Positions 43,373 to 52,637 of a DNA stretch of 64,000 nucleotides are shown one piece after another. Source of the stretch: Methylobacterium gossipiicola. Lineage in GTDB: Bacteria; Pseudomonadota; Alphaproteobacteria; Rhizobiales; Beijerinckiaceae. The notes under the pieces were generated by a model. The model was not told the origin of the DNA, made no database searches, and was given only the letters and a program-made list of their open reading frames with translations. Each line of letters begins with the position of its first letter. Positions within the stretch are counted from its first letter, which is position 1. The stretch covers positions 62,001-126,000 of the forward strand of contig NZ_FOPM01000010.1 of the NCBI RefSeq assembly GCF_900113485.1, given 5' to 3'. Made by a program: the position numbers and the translations under genes.

Positions 43373-44521
43373 ATGAATTCCCTCGATCTCCCCAAGGCCC
43401 CGCACGAGACGCGCGTCGTCGTCGCCATGTCGGGCGGCGTCGATTCCTCCGTCGTGGCCGGCCTGCTGAAGCGCCAGGGCTACGACGTCGTCGGCATCAC
43501 GCTCCAGCTTTACGATCACGGCGCGGCGACTCATCGCAAAGGCGCCTGCTGCGCCGGCCAGGATATCCACGACGCCCGCCGCGTCGCCGAAACCCTGGGG
43601 ATCCCCCATTATGTCCTCGACTACGAGGACCGCTTCCGGGAATCGGTGATCGACCGCTTCGCCGAAAGCTATCTCGCGGGCGAGACGCCGATCCCCTGCG
43701 TCGAGTGCAATCGCTCCATCAAATTCCGCGACCTCCTCGCGACGGCGCGCGATCTCGATGCGGATACCCTGGCCACGGGCCATTACGTCGCGAGCCGTCC
43801 CCTGCCGCAGGGCGGACGCGGCCTCTACCGCGCCCTCGATCCGGCCCGCGATCAGAGCTACTTCCTCTACGCGACGACGGCCGAGCAACTCGCCTTCCTG
43901 CGGTTTCCCTTGGGGGAACTGCCCAAGGACGAGACCCGACGCCTCGCCCACGAACTCGGCCTGTCCGTCGCCCAAAAGGCCGACAGCCAGGACATCTGCT
44001 TCGTGCCCCAGGGGCGCTACGCCGACGTTATCGCCCGCCTGCGGCCCGACGCGGCTAGGGCCGGCGACATCGTCGACCTGTCGGGACGGGTGCTTGGCCG
44101 GCACGACGGCATCGTGCACTACACCGTCGGCCAGCGGCGGGGCCTTCGCCTCGCCATCGGCGAACCCCTCTATGTCGTTCGCCTGGAGGCCGACACGGCC
44201 CGCGTCGTGGTCGGCCCGCGCGAGGCCCTGGCGACCAGTCGCATCCGCCTGACGGACGTGAACTGGCTCGCCGGCCCGGTGCAGGCCGATCTTCCCGTGG
44301 CCGTGCGGGTGCGCTCGACCCGCGAGCCCCGCGCCGCCCATCTCACCCTCGACGCCGAAGCCGGCACCGCCGAAATCGTGCTGGCGACGCCCGAGGACGG
44401 GGTTTCGCCGGGACAGGCCTGCGTGATCTACGCCGATGATGGTCCGCGCGCGCAGGTGCTCGGCGGCGGCACCATTCGGCGCATCGACGCGTTGCAGGCC
44501 GGGGCCGCGGAAGCGGCCTGA
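43373..44521 (+). CDS. mnmA: tRNA-specific 2-thiouridylase MnmA
   Basis: MnmA thiolates U34 of tRNA Lys, Glu and Gln. The 382-residue product has the PP-loop [11 protein letters not shown], the first catalytic Cys in [25 protein letters not shown], the [10 protein letters not shown] segment with the second Cys, and the C-terminal beta-barrel ending in the GGGTIRRI segment. It diverges from fliK. Confidence 0.96.
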   Translation: MNSLDLPKAPHETRVVVAMSGGVDSSVVAGLLKRQGYDVVGITLQLYDHGAATHRKGACCAGQDIHDARRVAETLGIPHYVLDYEDRFRESVIDRFAESYLAGETPIPCVECNRSIKFRDLLATARDLDADTLATGHYVASRPLPQGGRGLYRALDPARDQSYFLYATTAEQLAFLRFPLGELPKDETRRLAHELGLSVAQKADSQDICFVPQGRYADVIARLRPDAARAGDIVDLSGRVLGRHDGIVHYTVGQRRGLRLAIGEPLYVVRLEADTARVVVGPREALATSRIRLTDVNWLAGPVQADLPVAVRVRSTREPRAAHLTLDAEAGTAEIVLATPEDGVSPGQACVIYADDGPRAQVLGGGTIRRIDALQAGAAEAA

Positions 44522-44564
44522 CTGTCCGCCGCCATCAACCTCTCCATAGGACGACGAGATCGAC

Positions 44565-45218
44565 ATGCTGAGCGAGCCGCGGGAGGCCGGTCCGAGCACC
44601 GCCCTGATGCGCAAGGCCTATGCCCGTTGGGCACCGGTCTACGACGTGGTCTACGACAAGCTGACGGAACCGGCGGCCCGCGACGCCGTCGCGGCGGCCG
44701 TGGCCTGCGGCCCGCGCATCCTCGAGGCCGGCGTCGGGACCGGCCTGTCACTCGGCTACTACCCGCGCACGAGCTTCGTCTGCGGCGTCGATCTCTCCGA
44801 GGACATGCTGAAGCGCGCCCGCGCCAAGGTGCGCCGGCGCGGCCTCGGCCATGTCCGGGGCCTCCAGGTGATGGACGTGTGTCGCCTCGGCTACGCCGAT
44901 GCGAGCTTCGACGCCGTGGTGGCACAGTTCCTCATCACCCTGGTGCCCGATCCGGAGGGGGCCCTGTCGGAGTTCCTGCGCGTGGTGCGGCCGGGCGGCG
45001 AGATCGTGCTGGCCAATCACTTCGGCCAATCGGACGGCCCCTTGGCCAAGGTCGAGGAGATCGTGGCCCCCCTCTGCACCAAGATCGGCTGGTCGTCGGA
45101 TTTCAAATCCACCCGGATCGAGGCCTGGGCGCGGGCCAACGCCGTGGAATTCATCGGCGTCGCCCCGACGTTTCCGGGCGGCTTCTTCAAGATCCTGCGG
45201 ATGCGCAAGCGCGTCTGA
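44565..45218 (+). CDS. PmtA-like phospholipid N-methyltransferase
   Basis: The 217-residue class I SAM methyltransferase begins with a segment typical of Rhodobacter-type PmtA (RKAYARWAPVYDVVYDKL). The SAM loop ILEAGVGTGLSLGYYP, acidic CGVDLSEDML, AQFLITLVPDPEGAL and VVRPGGEIVLANHFGQ follow. PmtA methylates phosphatidylethanolamine towards phosphatidylcholine at the inner membrane. The family resemblance is good, but ubiquinone or other small-molecule methylases share the core, so the substrate is probable, not certain. A strong terminator follows. Confidence 0.75.
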   Translation: MLSEPREAGPSTALMRKAYARWAPVYDVVYDKLTEPAARDAVAAAVACGPRILEAGVGTGLSLGYYPRTSFVCGVDLSEDMLKRARAKVRRRGLGHVRGLQVMDVCRLGYADASFDAVVAQFLITLVPDPEGALSEFLRVVRPGGEIVLANHFGQSDGPLAKVEEIVAPLCTKIGWSSDFKSTRIEAWARANAVEFIGVAPTFPGGFFKILRMRKRV

Positions 45219-45584
45219 CCGCGTCCTCAACCCGACCCGAATCCAACGAAGCCCGGGGCGCGTCACGCCCCGGGCTTCGTCGTTTCGAAGGCCAGAATTC
45301 CAGACCGACCAGGGCGCAAGCGCGGCTGTGGCGGGGTCGCAACACCGCAAAACCATCCAGACTTTGCCTTGGGAGGCGCCTGCCCCCGCCGCGATCCCGC
45401 CATAAACCGGGACCACCTCAGGCTGTGCGGTAAACGATAGTCCCCCCAACGCTTTACCGCAGAGTACCGGGTCATTCCGAGACAGAACCGAAGGGGTTCG
45501 CGCACCGCTCGAAAGGGCTGCGCGCCAACGGTTCGGCGGGTGATTTGGCTTCGTGATCGAGCGGACCGGGCCGGGGTGGCGAGA
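45219..45584. other. Gap before ilvD
   Basis: These 366 bases hold the terminator at 45247-45279 and then a GC-rich leader of ilvD. I looked for a branched-chain attenuator (a run of Leu/Ile/Val codons before a hairpin) and saw none. No gene is evident. Confidence 0.4.
45247..45279 (+). terminator. Terminator after the PmtA-like gene
   Basis: Perfect 14-base arms (cgaagcccggggcg 45247-45260; complement 45266-45279) enclose a 5-base loop and are followed by tcgtttcg. The hairpin starts 28 bases after the PmtA-like stop codon. Confidence 0.75.
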
Positions 45585-47321
45585 ATGACCATGGACGCGC
45601 GCAGCACCGACAAGTCCAAGCTCCCGAGCCGTCACGTGACGGAGGGACCCGAGCGCGCGCCGCACCGCTCGTACCTCTACGCCATGGGCCTCACCAAGGA
45701 GCAGATCCACCAGCCCCTCGTGGGCGTGGCGTCGTGCTGGAACGAGGCGGCTCCGTGCAACATCTCGCTCATGCGTCAGGCGCAGGCGGTGAAGAAGGGC
45801 GTCTCGGCGGCCAACGGCACGCCGCGCGAGTTCTGCACCATCACGGTCACGGACGGCATCGCCATGGGGCACGCGGGCATGCGCGCCTCGCTGCCATCCC
45901 GCGAGGTCATCGCCGATTCCGTCGAGCTGACCATGCGCGGCCACGCCTACGACGCCCTCGTGGGGCTGGCGGGCTGCGACAAGTCCCTGCCCGGCATGAT
46001 GATGGCCATGGTGCGCCTCAACGTGCCGTCGATCTTCATCTACGGCGGCTCGATCCTGCCCGGCTCGTTCCGGGGCCGGCCCGTGACGGTGCAGGACCTG
46101 TTCGAGGCCGTGGGCAAGGTCGCGGTGGGCGACATGAGCCTCGACGACCTCGACGAACTCGAGCAGGTCGCCTGTCCCTCGGCGGGCGCCTGTGGCGCGC
46201 AGTTCACCGCCAACACCATGGCGACGGTCTCGGAAGCCATCGGCCTTGCGCTGCCCTATTCGGCCGGCGCCCCGGCGCCCTACGAGATCCGCGACAAGTT
46301 CTGCATGACGGCGGGCGAGAAGGTGATGGAGCTCATCGCCAAGGGCATCCGTCCGCGTGACATCGTCACCCGCAAGAGCCTGGAGAATGCGGCGGCCGCC
46401 GTCGCGGCGTCGGGCGGCTCCACCAACGCGGCGCTCCACCTGCCGGCCATCGCGCATGAATGCGGCATCAAGTTCGACCTGTTCGACGTGGCCGAGGTGT
46501 TCAAGCGGACGCCCTACATCGCCGATCTGAAGCCCGGCGGGCGCTACGTCGCCAAGGACATGTTCGAGGTCGGCGGCATCCCGCTCCTGATGAAGACGCT
46601 CCTCGACCACGGGTTCATGCACGGTGATTGCATGACCGTGACCGGCCGTACCATCGCGGAGAACATGGAGCGGGTGCACTGGAATCCCGATCAGGACGTG
46701 GTTCGCGCCGCCAACACGCCGCTGACCCCCACGGGCGGCGTCGTCGGCCTGCGGGGCAACCTCGCCCCCGAGGGCGCCATCGTGAAGGTGGCGGGCATGC
46801 CGGAATCGGCCCAGGTCTTCACCGGCCCGGCCCGGGTGTTCGACGGCGAGGAAGCCTGCTTCGAGGCCGTCCAGACCCGGAACTACCGGGAGGGCGAGGT
46901 TCTCGTCATTCGTTACGAGGGTCCGAAGGGTGGCCCCGGCATGCGCGAGATGCTGTCCACCACCGCCGCCCTCTACGGCCAGGGCATGGGCGACAAGGTC
47001 GCGCTCATCACCGACGGACGGTTCTCGGGCGCGACGCGCGGGTTCTGCGTCGGCCATGTCGGGCCGGAGGCCGCCGTCGGCGGTCCCATCGGGCTGATCC
47101 GGGACGGGGACGTCATCACCCTCGACGCCATCCGCGGCACCCTCGACGTCGCCGTGAGCGACGAGGAGTTCGCCGTGCGCCGCGCCACCTGGACGCCGCG
47201 CGCCAACTCGGCGACCTCCGGGTACCTCTGGAAATACATGCAGACCGTCGGCCCCGCCGTGGACGGCGCCGTGACCCATCCGGGCGGCGCCGAGGAGACG
47301 CACACCTATGCCGACATCTAG
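45585..47321 (+). CDS. ilvD: Dihydroxy-acid dehydratase
   Basis: IlvD is the Fe-S dehydratase giving the keto-acid precursors of valine and isoleucine. The 578-residue product has the three Fe-S cysteines in ASCWNEAAPCN, AGCDKSLPGMMMAM and CPSAGACGAQFTANTM. Later motifs are GRTIAENM, VGLRGNLAPEGA, RYEGPKGGPGMREM and LITDGRFSGATRGFCVGHVGPEA (split at the Gly). The start at 45585 has a second ATG two codons on. Its 3' end overlaps the next gene by 14 bases. Confidence 0.96.
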   Translation: MTMDARSTDKSKLPSRHVTEGPERAPHRSYLYAMGLTKEQIHQPLVGVASCWNEAAPCNISLMRQAQAVKKGVSAANGTPREFCTITVTDGIAMGHAGMRASLPSREVIADSVELTMRGHAYDALVGLAGCDKSLPGMMMAMVRLNVPSIFIYGGSILPGSFRGRPVTVQDLFEAVGKVAVGDMSLDDLDELEQVACPSAGACGAQFTANTMATVSEAIGLALPYSAGAPAPYEIRDKFCMTAGEKVMELIAKGIRPRDIVTRKSLENAAAAVAASGGSTNAALHLPAIAHECGIKFDLFDVAEVFKRTPYIADLKPGGRYVAKDMFEVGGIPLLMKTLLDHGFMHGDCMTVTGRTIAENMERVHWNPDQDVVRAANTPLTPTGGVVGLRGNLAPEGAIVKVAGMPESAQVFTGPARVFDGEEACFEAVQTRNYREGEVLVIRYEGPKGGPGMREMLSTTAALYGQGMGDKVALITDGRFSGATRGFCVGHVGPEAAVGGPIGLIRDGDVITLDAIRGTLDVAVSDEEFAVRRATWTPRANSATSGYLWKYMQTVGPAVDGAVTHPGGAEETHTYADI

Positions 47322-48204
47322 GACCGTCCTCGGCCGCCCCGCGCGGCCGGCTCGGGCCGTTTCGGATCGGCCCGGGCGTGGACGCGCGGCCCTCGCCCTG
47401 GCGGCGGGGCTCCTGCTCTTGTGCGGAAATCCCGTCGAAGCCCTCGACGCCGCCGCCCGCACGCCCGTGCCCCCGGCCGGGTACCGCACGGCGCGCGAGG
47501 CCCTGCGCTCGGGCGTGCGCGACTACAACGCCGGCGACAAGGAAGGGGCCGCCCGCGCCCTCGAATACGCGGCCGGGCAGGGCCATGCCCTGGCCCTGTG
47601 GAAGCTCGGCCGCATGTATGCCGAGGGCGACGGCGTGCCTCACGACGACCTCAAGGCGTTCGAGTTCTTCTCGCGAATCGTCGACGATCCCACCGACGAG
47701 GGGCCGGACGCCCAGAATTCGGGTGTGACGGCGAGCGCCTTCACGGCGCTCGGCGCCTATTTCCTCGACGGGATCAAGGGCACCTACGTGCGCCCGAACC
47801 CGGAGCGCGCCTACGACATGTTCAACTACGCGGCGTCGTATTTCGGCGACCCGAACGCCCAGTACAACCTCGCCCGGCTCTACCTCGACGGCACAGGTGT
47901 CGAGGCCGATCCGCGCCAGGCTGCGCGCTGGTTCAACCTCGCGGCCGAGAAGGGCCACGCTCCGGCCCAGGCGCTGCTGGGGGAACTCCTCATCAACGGC
48001 CAGGGCGTGCCGAAGCAGCGCGCCCGTGGCCTGATGTGGCTGTCGCTGGCCCGCGAGGCGGCGCAGGGCCGCAAGGACGACTGGATCGTCGCCCTCTACG
48101 ACAAGGCCTGGTCGGCTGCGAGCGAGGAGGACCGCATGGCCGCCCTGGCCCAGGCTTCGCAGGCCCAGGCCCAGGTGACGGGATCGGCCAAGCGCCGCCG
48201 GTGA
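47308..48204 (+). CDS. Sel1-repeat periplasmic protein, ExoR-like
   Basis: The 298-residue protein has a signal peptide (about 1-46, hydrophobic AALALAAGLLLLC). Sel1-like repeats follow, including YAAGQGHALALWKLGRMYAEGDGV, given in part as HALALWKLGRMYAEGDGV, and AQYNLARLYLDGTGVEADPRQAARW and AQALLGELLINGQGV. Repeat order, the DDLKAFEFFSRIVDDPTD segment and the C-terminal helix strongly resemble ExoR of Sinorhizobium and Agrobacterium, a periplasmic inhibitor of the ExoS-ChvI two-component system. The ATG lies inside the ilvD stop region (14-base overlap, different frame), so it is expected to be co-expressed with ilvD. The regulatory role is inferred. Confidence 0.75.
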   Translation: MPTSRTVLGRPARPARAVSDRPGRGRAALALAAGLLLLCGNPVEALDAAARTPVPPAGYRTAREALRSGVRDYNAGDKEGAARALEYAAGQGHALALWKLGRMYAEGDGVPHDDLKAFEFFSRIVDDPTDEGPDAQNSGVTASAFTALGAYFLDGIKGTYVRPNPERAYDMFNYAASYFGDPNAQYNLARLYLDGTGVEADPRQAARWFNLAAEKGHAPAQALLGELLINGQGVPKQRARGLMWLSLAREAAQGRKDDWIVALYDKAWSAASEEDRMAALAQASQAQAQVTGSAKRRR

Positions 48205-48225
48205 ACGCGGCGGCGCCCGGCGGTC

Positions 48226-48852
48226 TTACGGGTTCGTCCGCGCGGCGAGGGCGGTGACGAAGGACGGGCGCGCCAGGGTCTCGGTGACGTAGCGGGCGAG
48301 CTTGGGCCAGCGCCCGGCATCGACCTTTTCACCCGCGAGATGCAGGTTGTGGAAGCACGTCGCCACGGAGATGTCGGCGATGCTGAAGGCGTCGCCGACG
48401 AGATACGGGCCGTCGATCTGCGACTCGAGGTAATCGTAGATCTTCGGGAAGCCCTCATTCATCGCCTTGGCGACGGCGGCCTCGTCGCCCGGCTGTTTCA
48501 TCAGCGTCGGCTTCACCATCCGCTCGAAGAACGGCACGATGATCACGGGAAACATCTCGGTGTCGCCGAACTTATCGAACCAGATCGCCCGGCCGCGCGC
48601 CTTGGCCTCCGTCGGCACAAGCGCCGGGGTCGGATACTTCGCCTCGATGTAGTGCAGGATCGCGGATGAATCGGCGAGGAGGAAGCCGTCATCGTCGAGG
48701 GCGGGAATCTTGCCGAATGGGCTCGCGGCCTGGAAGGCCGGATCGGGATCGTGGAAGAACAGCGGGATGTGCTCGGCGCTCTGCCCCTTCTCGGCCAAGG
48801 CCACCAGGACCTTGCGGACGTAAGGGGAATAGCCGGTGCCGTAGAGTTTCAC
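48226..48852 (-). CDS. Glutathione S-transferase family protein
   Basis: The 208-residue protein has an N-terminal thioredoxin-like domain (KLYGTGYSPYVRKVLVALAE, the likely SPY active site; FGKIPALDDDGFLLADSSAI, the cis-Pro and Glu/Asp-Ser glutathione-binding segment). The C-terminal helical domain contains PYLVGDAFSIADISVAT, the conserved N-capping motif. Substrate and class are unknown. It is convergent with the ExoR-like gene. Confidence 0.88.
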   Translation of the reverse strand: MKLYGTGYSPYVRKVLVALAEKGQSAEHIPLFFHDPDPAFQAASPFGKIPALDDDGFLLADSSAILHYIEAKYPTPALVPTEAKARGRAIWFDKFGDTEMFPVIIVPFFERMVKPTLMKQPGDEAAVAKAMNEGFPKIYDYLESQIDGPYLVGDAFSIADISVATCFHNLHLAGEKVDAGRWPKLARYVTETLARPSFVTALAARTNP

Positions 48853-48942
48853 GTGGGATAGCTCCTGTTGTGGGGGGAACGACGTGCCAACCCGCCACGG
48901 CCGGCTTGGTTCAGCGACCTTCGCCGTGACGGAGCTCGGGCG

Positions 48943-49731
48943 TCAGGCGAGCTCCACCGTGACGGGCACGTGGTCGGACGGCTTTTCCAATCCCCGCAGG
49001 CGCTTCTGCACGGAGGCCGAGACGAGGCGGTCTGCGGCCTGGGGCGAGAGCAGGAGATGGTCGATGCGGATGCCGGCGTTACGGTTCCAGGCTCCCGCCT
49101 GATAGTCCCAGAAGGTGTAGAGGCCGGGCTTCGGGTCGCAGGCGCGCAGGGCCTCGGTGAAGCCCTCGGCGAGGAGTGCCCGGAAGGCCGCGCGGGTCCG
49201 GGGCAGGAACAGGGCGTCGGTCTCCCAGGCCGCCGGGTCGGCCGCGTCCTCGGGCTCGGGGATCACGTTGTAGTCACCGGCCAGCACGACGGCTTCCTCG
49301 CGAGTCAGCAGATCGCGGGCATGGCGGCGCAGCCGCTCCAGGAAGGCGAGCTTGTAGGGATATTTCGGCCCGTCGACGGGATTGCCGTTGGGCAGGTAGA
49401 TGGAGGCGACGCGCACGGGCGCCGTGTCCTCGCCCGTGATCAGCCCCTCGATGTAGCGGGCCTGCGCGTCGGTGTCGTCGCCCGGCAGGCCGCGTCGGAC
49501 CTCGCTCAGGGTGAGGGGCGCGCGGACCAGTAGGGCGACGCCGTTATACGCCTTCTGCCCCAGGGTCTCGACGGCGTAGCCTGCCGCCTCGATCTCGGCG
49601 CGGGGGAATGCCTCGTCCTGGCATTTCAGCTCCTGCAGGCAGACCACGTCGGGCTTGTCCGCCGCGAGGAAATCCACGAGATGGCCGACTCGCTGCTTGA
49701 TGGAATTGACGTTCCAGGTGGCGATCCGCAT
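48943..49731 (-). CDS. xth: Exodeoxyribonuclease III
   Basis: This is an apurinic/apyrimidinic endonuclease and 3'-5' exonuclease of base-excision repair. The 262-residue product shows ATWNVNSIKQR, CLQELKCQD with catalytic Glu, IYLPNGNPV, VLAGDYNVIP, GIRIDHLLLS and SDHVPVTVEL with the catalytic His. The start at 49731 (MRIATWNVNS) is standard. It diverges from hom. Confidence 0.95.
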   Translation of the reverse strand: MRIATWNVNSIKQRVGHLVDFLAADKPDVVCLQELKCQDEAFPRAEIEAAGYAVETLGQKAYNGVALLVRAPLTLSEVRRGLPGDDTDAQARYIEGLITGEDTAPVRVASIYLPNGNPVDGPKYPYKLAFLERLRRHARDLLTREEAVVLAGDYNVIPEPEDAADPAAWETDALFLPRTRAAFRALLAEGFTEALRACDPKPGLYTFWDYQAGAWNRNAGIRIDHLLLSPQAADRLVSASVQKRLRGLEKPSDHVPVTVELA

Positions 49732-49998
49732 GGCGCTTGGTGTCCTGACCCCTCGACGGGCTCCGTCATCGGGGCTTCGTGGCCCTGTGGCAAGACGGGT
49801 GGGCAGGGACCGCCGAAGCCCCAGCGGAACGGCCGTCGCCCCGGGGCCGCCGCCCCGGTGGCGAGTTTGTTGCACCCCCCGGAAATTCGTTGCAGAAGAG
49901 CCCGCCGCTCCCGGCGGGAGCGGACGGACTGACCCGTGGACGGTCGCCCCGTGCGGGCATGTGCCGGACGGGTCATGGAAAATGACGGATTGCGCCCC

Positions 49999-51321
49999 AT
50001 GAAACAGAGCCTCCGCCTCGGCGTCGCCGGTCTCGGCACCGTGGGGTCCGCCGTGGTGCGAATGGTCGCCCGCCGGGCCGACGCCCTCGCGGCGGCCGGT
50101 GGACGCGACGTGCGGATCACCGCCGTGTCGTCGCGCGACAAGGGCCGCGACCGGGGCCTCGATCTCACGGGCGTCACTTGGTTCGACGATCCCGTGGCCC
50201 TGGCCGCCAGCCCGGACATCGACTGCGTCGTCGAACTCATCGGGGGGTCGGAAGGTCCCGCCCGGGCGACGGTGGAGGCGGCCATCGCGGCGGGCAAGCA
50301 TGTGGTCACGGCCAACAAGGCATTGCTCGCCAAGCACGGCGCGGCGCTGGCGGCGGCGGCGGAAGCCAAGGGGGTGAGCCTCGCCTATGAGGCTTCCGTG
50401 GCCGGCGGCATTCCGGTGATCAAGACCCTGCGCGAGGGTCTGGCCGGCAACGCCGTGTCCCGCGTCTACGGAATCATGAACGGCACCTGCAACTACATCC
50501 TGTCTCGGATGGAGCGCGAGGGCCTGACCTTCGAAGCCTGCCTCAAGGACGCGCAGGCTCTGGGCTACGCCGAGGCCGACCCGACCTTCGACGTCGAGGG
50601 CTTCGACACCGCCCACAAGCTCGCCATCCTGACGAGCCTCGCCTTCGGGGTGGAGATCGACGCCGAGGGTGTGTCCGTGGAAGGAATCTCGGCGATCCAG
50701 CCCCTCGACCTCACCATGGCGGAGGAACTGGGCTACCGGATCAAGCTCCTGGGTGTCGCCCAGGTGGCGGCCGGCGGCATCGAGCAGCGGGTCCATCCCA
50801 CCATGGTGCCGAAATCCTCGGCCATCGCCCAGGTGATGGGCGTCACCAACGCCGTCACAATCGATGCCGATGCCGTGGGCGAACTCACCCTCATCGGCCC
50901 CGGAGCCGGGGGCGAGGCCACGGCCTCGGCCGTGGTCTCCGACATCACCGACCTCGCGGCCGGCGTGCAGCGCCCGACCTTCGGCAGACCGAGCACGGCG
51001 CTCAGCCCCTCGCAGCGCGTCGCCATGCAGCGCCACGAGGGCGGTTACTACATCCGTCTCACGGTCCACGACAGGCCGGGCGTCGCCGCCGGCGTCGCCA
51101 CCCGCATGGCCGAGCGGGACATCTCCATCGAGAGCATCCTCCAGCGCCGCTCCGAGAGTGCCGCCAGCAAGGACCCGCACGGCCGCTCGGGCCAGCCCGT
51201 CCCCCTGGTCCTCATCACCTACGCGGCGACGGAGGGCAGCATCCGCGCGGCCCTCGACGCCATCGCGGCGGACGGTCTGCTGGCCGAGGCCCCCCAGCTC
51301 ATCCGCATCGAGCGGGAATAG
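49999..51321 (+). CDS. hom: Homoserine dehydrogenase
   Basis: Hom reduces aspartate semialdehyde to homoserine for threonine and methionine. The 440-residue product has the NAD(P) loop GVAGLGTVGSAVV, VTANKALLA, AYEASVAGGIPVI, GIMNGTCNYIL, and the catalytic region EADPTFDVEGFDTAHKLAIL. A C-terminal ACT domain (YYIRLTVHDRPGVAAGVA) for feedback control follows, with a short insertion SESAASKDPHGRSGQ. I use ATG 49999; an ATG at 49975 would add eight residues. Confidence 0.95.
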   Translation: MKQSLRLGVAGLGTVGSAVVRMVARRADALAAAGGRDVRITAVSSRDKGRDRGLDLTGVTWFDDPVALAASPDIDCVVELIGGSEGPARATVEAAIAAGKHVVTANKALLAKHGAALAAAAEAKGVSLAYEASVAGGIPVIKTLREGLAGNAVSRVYGIMNGTCNYILSRMEREGLTFEACLKDAQALGYAEADPTFDVEGFDTAHKLAILTSLAFGVEIDAEGVSVEGISAIQPLDLTMAEELGYRIKLLGVAQVAAGGIEQRVHPTMVPKSSAIAQVMGVTNAVTIDADAVGELTLIGPGAGGEATASAVVSDITDLAAGVQRPTFGRPSTALSPSQRVAMQRHEGGYYIRLTVHDRPGVAAGVATRMAERDISIESILQRRSESAASKDPHGRSGQPVPLVLITYAATEGSIRAALDAIAADGLLAEAPQLIRIERE

Positions 51322-51427
51322 GCGAAGGATTCCGCACGATAGCGGCGGGGCGGCGAACCGGACGGTGGCGTTTCTCGAACTTTAGTTCATAGAGGGCGCA
51401 CCAGAGGCGAAGGGTGCGGACAGGTCC

Positions 51428-52444
51428 ATGGCGAACGGCAACACGACAACCGCCGGCTCGGTCGGCCGCACCCTGGCCCTGGAACTGGTGCGGGTCACCG
51501 AGCGCGCCGCCATCGCGGCCGCTCATCTGCGCGGCCAGGGCAAGGAACGCGAGGCCGATCAGGCCGCCGTCGATGCCATGCGGGCCGAGTTGAACACCCT
51601 GGCCATCGACGGCACCATCGTGATCGGCGAGGGTGAGCGCGACGAAGCGCCGATGCTCTATATCGGCGAGCGCCTCGGCACCGGCATTGGCCCGAAGGTC
51701 GATATCGCGGTCGATCCCTTGGAGGGCACGACCCTGTGCGCCAAGGACATGCCCGGCGCCATCGCGGTGATGGCGCTGGCGGAAGCCGGCTCGCTTCTCG
51801 CCGCCCCCGACGTCTACATGCAGAAGATCGCCATCGGCCCCGGCTACCCGGCCGGTCTGGTCGATCTCGATGCGAGCCCGGCCGACAACATCGCGGCGCT
51901 CGCGCGGCACAAGGGCGTCGATCCGGCCCAGATCACCGCGATCATCCTGGATCGACCGCGCCATATGGGCCTCATCGCCGCCGTGCGGGCGACGGGGGCC
52001 GGCATCCGCCTCATCTCGGACGGCGACATCGCGGGCATCATCCACACCACGAGCCCGGACGAGACCGGCGCCGACATCTACCTCGGCACGGGCGCGGCGC
52101 CCGAGGGCGTCATCGCCGCCGGGGTGCTCCGTTGCATCGGAGGGCACATGCAGGGCCGGCTCATCCTCGACAGCCACGACAAGCGCGAGCGCGCGGCGCG
52201 GATGGGCATCAGCGATCCCAATCGGAAATACGAGCTGCGCGACATGGCGCGCGGCGACGTCATCGTGGCGGCGACGGGCGTCACCGACGGGGCGCTCCTC
52301 AAGGGCGTGCGCTTCAAGCCCGATCGCCTGGAGACGGAAACGCTGGTCTATCGCTCGGCCACCGGAACCGTGCGCCGCATCCACAGCGAACGCCACTGGC
52401 CACGGGCCGACGCGAGCGGCCAACGGGCCGAACTGCGCGAGTAG
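51428..52444 (+). CDS. glpX: Class II fructose-1,6-bisphosphatase
   Basis: GlpX hydrolyses fructose-1,6-bisphosphate (and often sedoheptulose bisphosphate) in gluconeogenesis and sugar-phosphate cycles. The 338-residue product shows IVIGEGERDEAPML, VDPLEGTTLCAKD (metal and phosphate site), SDGDIAGII, TGAAPEGVIAAGVLRCIGG and VIVAATGVTDGALL. It lies 106 bases downstream of hom on the same strand; possible co-transcription. Confidence 0.95.
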   Translation: MANGNTTTAGSVGRTLALELVRVTERAAIAAAHLRGQGKEREADQAAVDAMRAELNTLAIDGTIVIGEGERDEAPMLYIGERLGTGIGPKVDIAVDPLEGTTLCAKDMPGAIAVMALAEAGSLLAAPDVYMQKIAIGPGYPAGLVDLDASPADNIAALARHKGVDPAQITAIILDRPRHMGLIAAVRATGAGIRLISDGDIAGIIHTTSPDETGADIYLGTGAAPEGVIAAGVLRCIGGHMQGRLILDSHDKRERAARMGISDPNRKYELRDMARGDVIVAATGVTDGALLKGVRFKPDRLETETLVYRSATGTVRRIHSERHWPRADASGQRAELRE

Positions 52445-52560
52445 CTGCGTCCGCCCCCTGTCGCGTCGTTCCGACGAGGGGGCTTCCTTCGCCGAACCGG
52501 CATCCCGATCGGTGAAACACGCCGGAGCGCCCGCCCCGAGGGGCTGGCCGGCGCCTTACT

Positions 52561-52635
52561 GTCTCGTACAAAACTCCCGCTACACCGTCGTCCTCAGAGC
52601 GAGGACCGTCCAGGAGCGGGAGTTCTGTGCGACAC
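52561..52635. repeat. Long imperfect cruciform at gene ends
   Basis: Two 21-base arms (52561-52581 and 52615-52635) are complementary with three mismatches; the innermost 10 bases (aactcccgct / agcgggagtt) are perfect. A second nested palindrome (gtcctc 52590-52595; gaggac 52601-52606) occupies the loop. It lies between the convergent ends of glpX and the TPR lipoprotein gene, so it may serve as a bidirectional terminator or be a dispersed repeat. Confidence 0.55.
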
Positions 52636-52637
52636 TC

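Noticed and set aside
44748..47489. 913-codon open frame opposite the pmtA-like and ilvD genes
   Set aside because: It spans two real genes and a terminator on the other strand and has no recognisable motif.
49732..49998. Possible riboswitch before hom
   Set aside because: I looked for SAM-II and threonine-attenuator features and saw neither a conserved core nor a leader peptide rich in Thr codons.
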